From Streptomyces formicae (GTDB lineage Bacteria > Actinomycetota > Actinomycetes > Streptomycetales > Streptomycetaceae), in NCBI RefSeq assembly GCF_022647665.1, contig NZ_CP071872.1:7378001-7442000 (forward strand): 64,000 nucleotides of DNA, written 5' to 3'. The notes under the pieces were generated by a model. The model was not told the DNA's origin and ran no database searches. It was given only the letters and a program-made list of their open reading frames with translations. Of the stretch, positions 63,337 through 64,000 are shown one piece after another (the first letter of the stretch is position 1; the number at the start of each line of letters is the position of its first letter). A program made the position numbers and the translations under genes.

Positions 63337-64000
63337 TCAGACGGTTTCCGTCGGCACGTGGGTGGCGACGGGGTCCTTGCTCGCGCCCTGGCGGCGGCGC
63401 ACCACGACGAAGAGCCCGGTGCCCACCGCCACCGTGGCGCCGACCCCGATCACCCCGGCCAGACCGCCGGAGACCCGGACGTTGTCGACGTCCTTGACGC
63501 CGTAGTCGGCGAGGGGCGAGTCGGCTGCCGCATGGTCCTCGACGTTCTTGTCGATGCCCTTGTCGGCCGCGACCTTCTCCAGGCCGTCGGGGTTGGCGGA
63601 GGCGTAGAAGGAGACGAAACCGGCCAGCACGAGGGAGGTCACGAGGCCCGCGATCCACACCGGGCGGGCGGAGGCGACGGGTGCGGGTGCGGCGGGCGAC
63701 GGCGCGGCGTCCACCAGCTCGCCGCCTACACGCAGCTTGAGCGGTGCGGACAGCCCGCGCGCCCCGTACACGAGGTCGGGGCGTACGGAGACGACGGCGC
63801 CGACGGTCAGCATCGTGATGACGGCCTCGCCGATGCCGATCAGGACGTGCACGCCGACCATGGCGCTGAGCACGGTGCCGGTCGGGACGTCGGTGGTGCC
63901 GCCGATCGCGTAGATCAGCGTGAAGGCGGCGGCGGCCGCGGGGACCGAGACGAGCGCGGCGGCGAACGAGGCCACCGTGATGGAGCTGCGCTTCCTCGGC
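63337..64000 (-). CDS. cbiM: CbiM-CbiN fusion, cobalt/nickel substrate-capture protein, partial
   Basis: At least 221 residues; the frame is open to the window edge, so the CbiM N-terminus with its metal-binding residues lies outside. The visible CbiM part has LSAMVGVHVLIGIGEAVITM. After an Ala/Pro linker comes a CbiN/PDGLE domain with two TM helices and the hallmark ANPDGLEKVAADKG, then a basic tail. Fusion of CbiM and CbiN is common in actinobacterial Ni/Co ECF systems. The ion cannot be decided from this part. Confidence 0.92.
   Translation of the reverse strand, partial: PRKRSSITVASFAAALVSVPAAAAAFTLIYAIGGTTDVPTGTVLSAMVGVHVLIGIGEAVITMLTVGAVVSVRPDLVYGARGLSAPLKLRVGGELVDAAPSPAAPAPVASARPVWIAGLVTSLVLAGFVSFYASANPDGLEKVAADKGIDKNVEDHAAADSPLADYGVKDVDNVRVSGGLAGVIGVGATVAVGTGLFVVVRRRQGASKDPVATHVPTETV

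Overview
The window is chromosomal DNA from a high-GC actinomycete, almost certainly Streptomyces. Base composition and third-position GC are very high, GTG starts and ATGA/GTGA overlaps are frequent, leucine TTA codons are rare, and the conserved core matches the Streptomyces housekeeping order: glmU-prs-rplY-pth, ppc, desaturase/TetR, galTEK, rpf-rsmA-ispE, rsmI/pmt, and a PiT phosphate transporter. The order resembles the S. coelicolor SCO31xx region; that is from memory, not from a search.

Layout. 1-1.8 kb: a lower-GC pair, a SAM methyltransferase cut by the window edge and a degenerate class I terpene-synthase-like protein, both with TTA codons. 1.9-7.4 kb: a MacB/FtsX-type ABC exporter and a divergent 14-TM MFS efflux pump. 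7.4-10.3 kb: a frameshifted gene remnant, a DUF485/solute-sodium symporter pair and a possible small inserted repeat. 10.3-15.05 kb: a toxin/immunity-type cluster with four genes in two divergent pairs (deaminase-SUKH fusion, WHH-nuclease-SUKH fusion, YwqJ-like deaminase, SUKH-3 protein). 15.1-26 kb: a sensor kinase, tRNA-Gln and the glmU to desaturase/TetR housekeeping block. 26-28.7 kb: a tam/VOC operon facing a MarR regulator across a perfect palindrome, then a LuxR-type response regulator. 28.9-33 kb: galTEK, flanked on its other side by a second LuxR-type regulator that lacks the phosphoacceptor Asp. 33-40.3 kb: two paralogous membrane-anchored PQQ beta-propeller proteins, an ABC-F ATPase and a membrane acyltransferase. 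40.4-48 kb: isoprenoid, ribosome-maturation and resuscitation genes (ispE, rsmA, rpf, tatD, rsmI) and the protein O-mannosyltransferase.

At 48.0-50.7 kb a compact A+T-richer three-gene island sits exactly at the 3' end of pmt, between two identical 30-bp direct repeats. One repeat is the end of pmt itself. This is the clearest sign of horizontal insertion in the window, and its operon (unknown protein, membrane protein, HTTM protein) has no confident function. After it come an RTX-repeat secreted protein, small membrane proteins, a GOLPH3-like protein, the PiT phosphate transporter, a Ser/Thr kinase, a PBP2-type transpeptidase and a YbaK deacylase. The end holds a broken EamA transporter abutted by a VapBC module, an SDR/serine-hydrolase pair and a cobalt/nickel ECF transporter (cbiM-N/cbiQ/cbiO) running off the right edge.

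Strong perfect-stem terminators punctuate most transcription units and helped define operons. Gene calls rest on family motifs read by eye; no database search was run.
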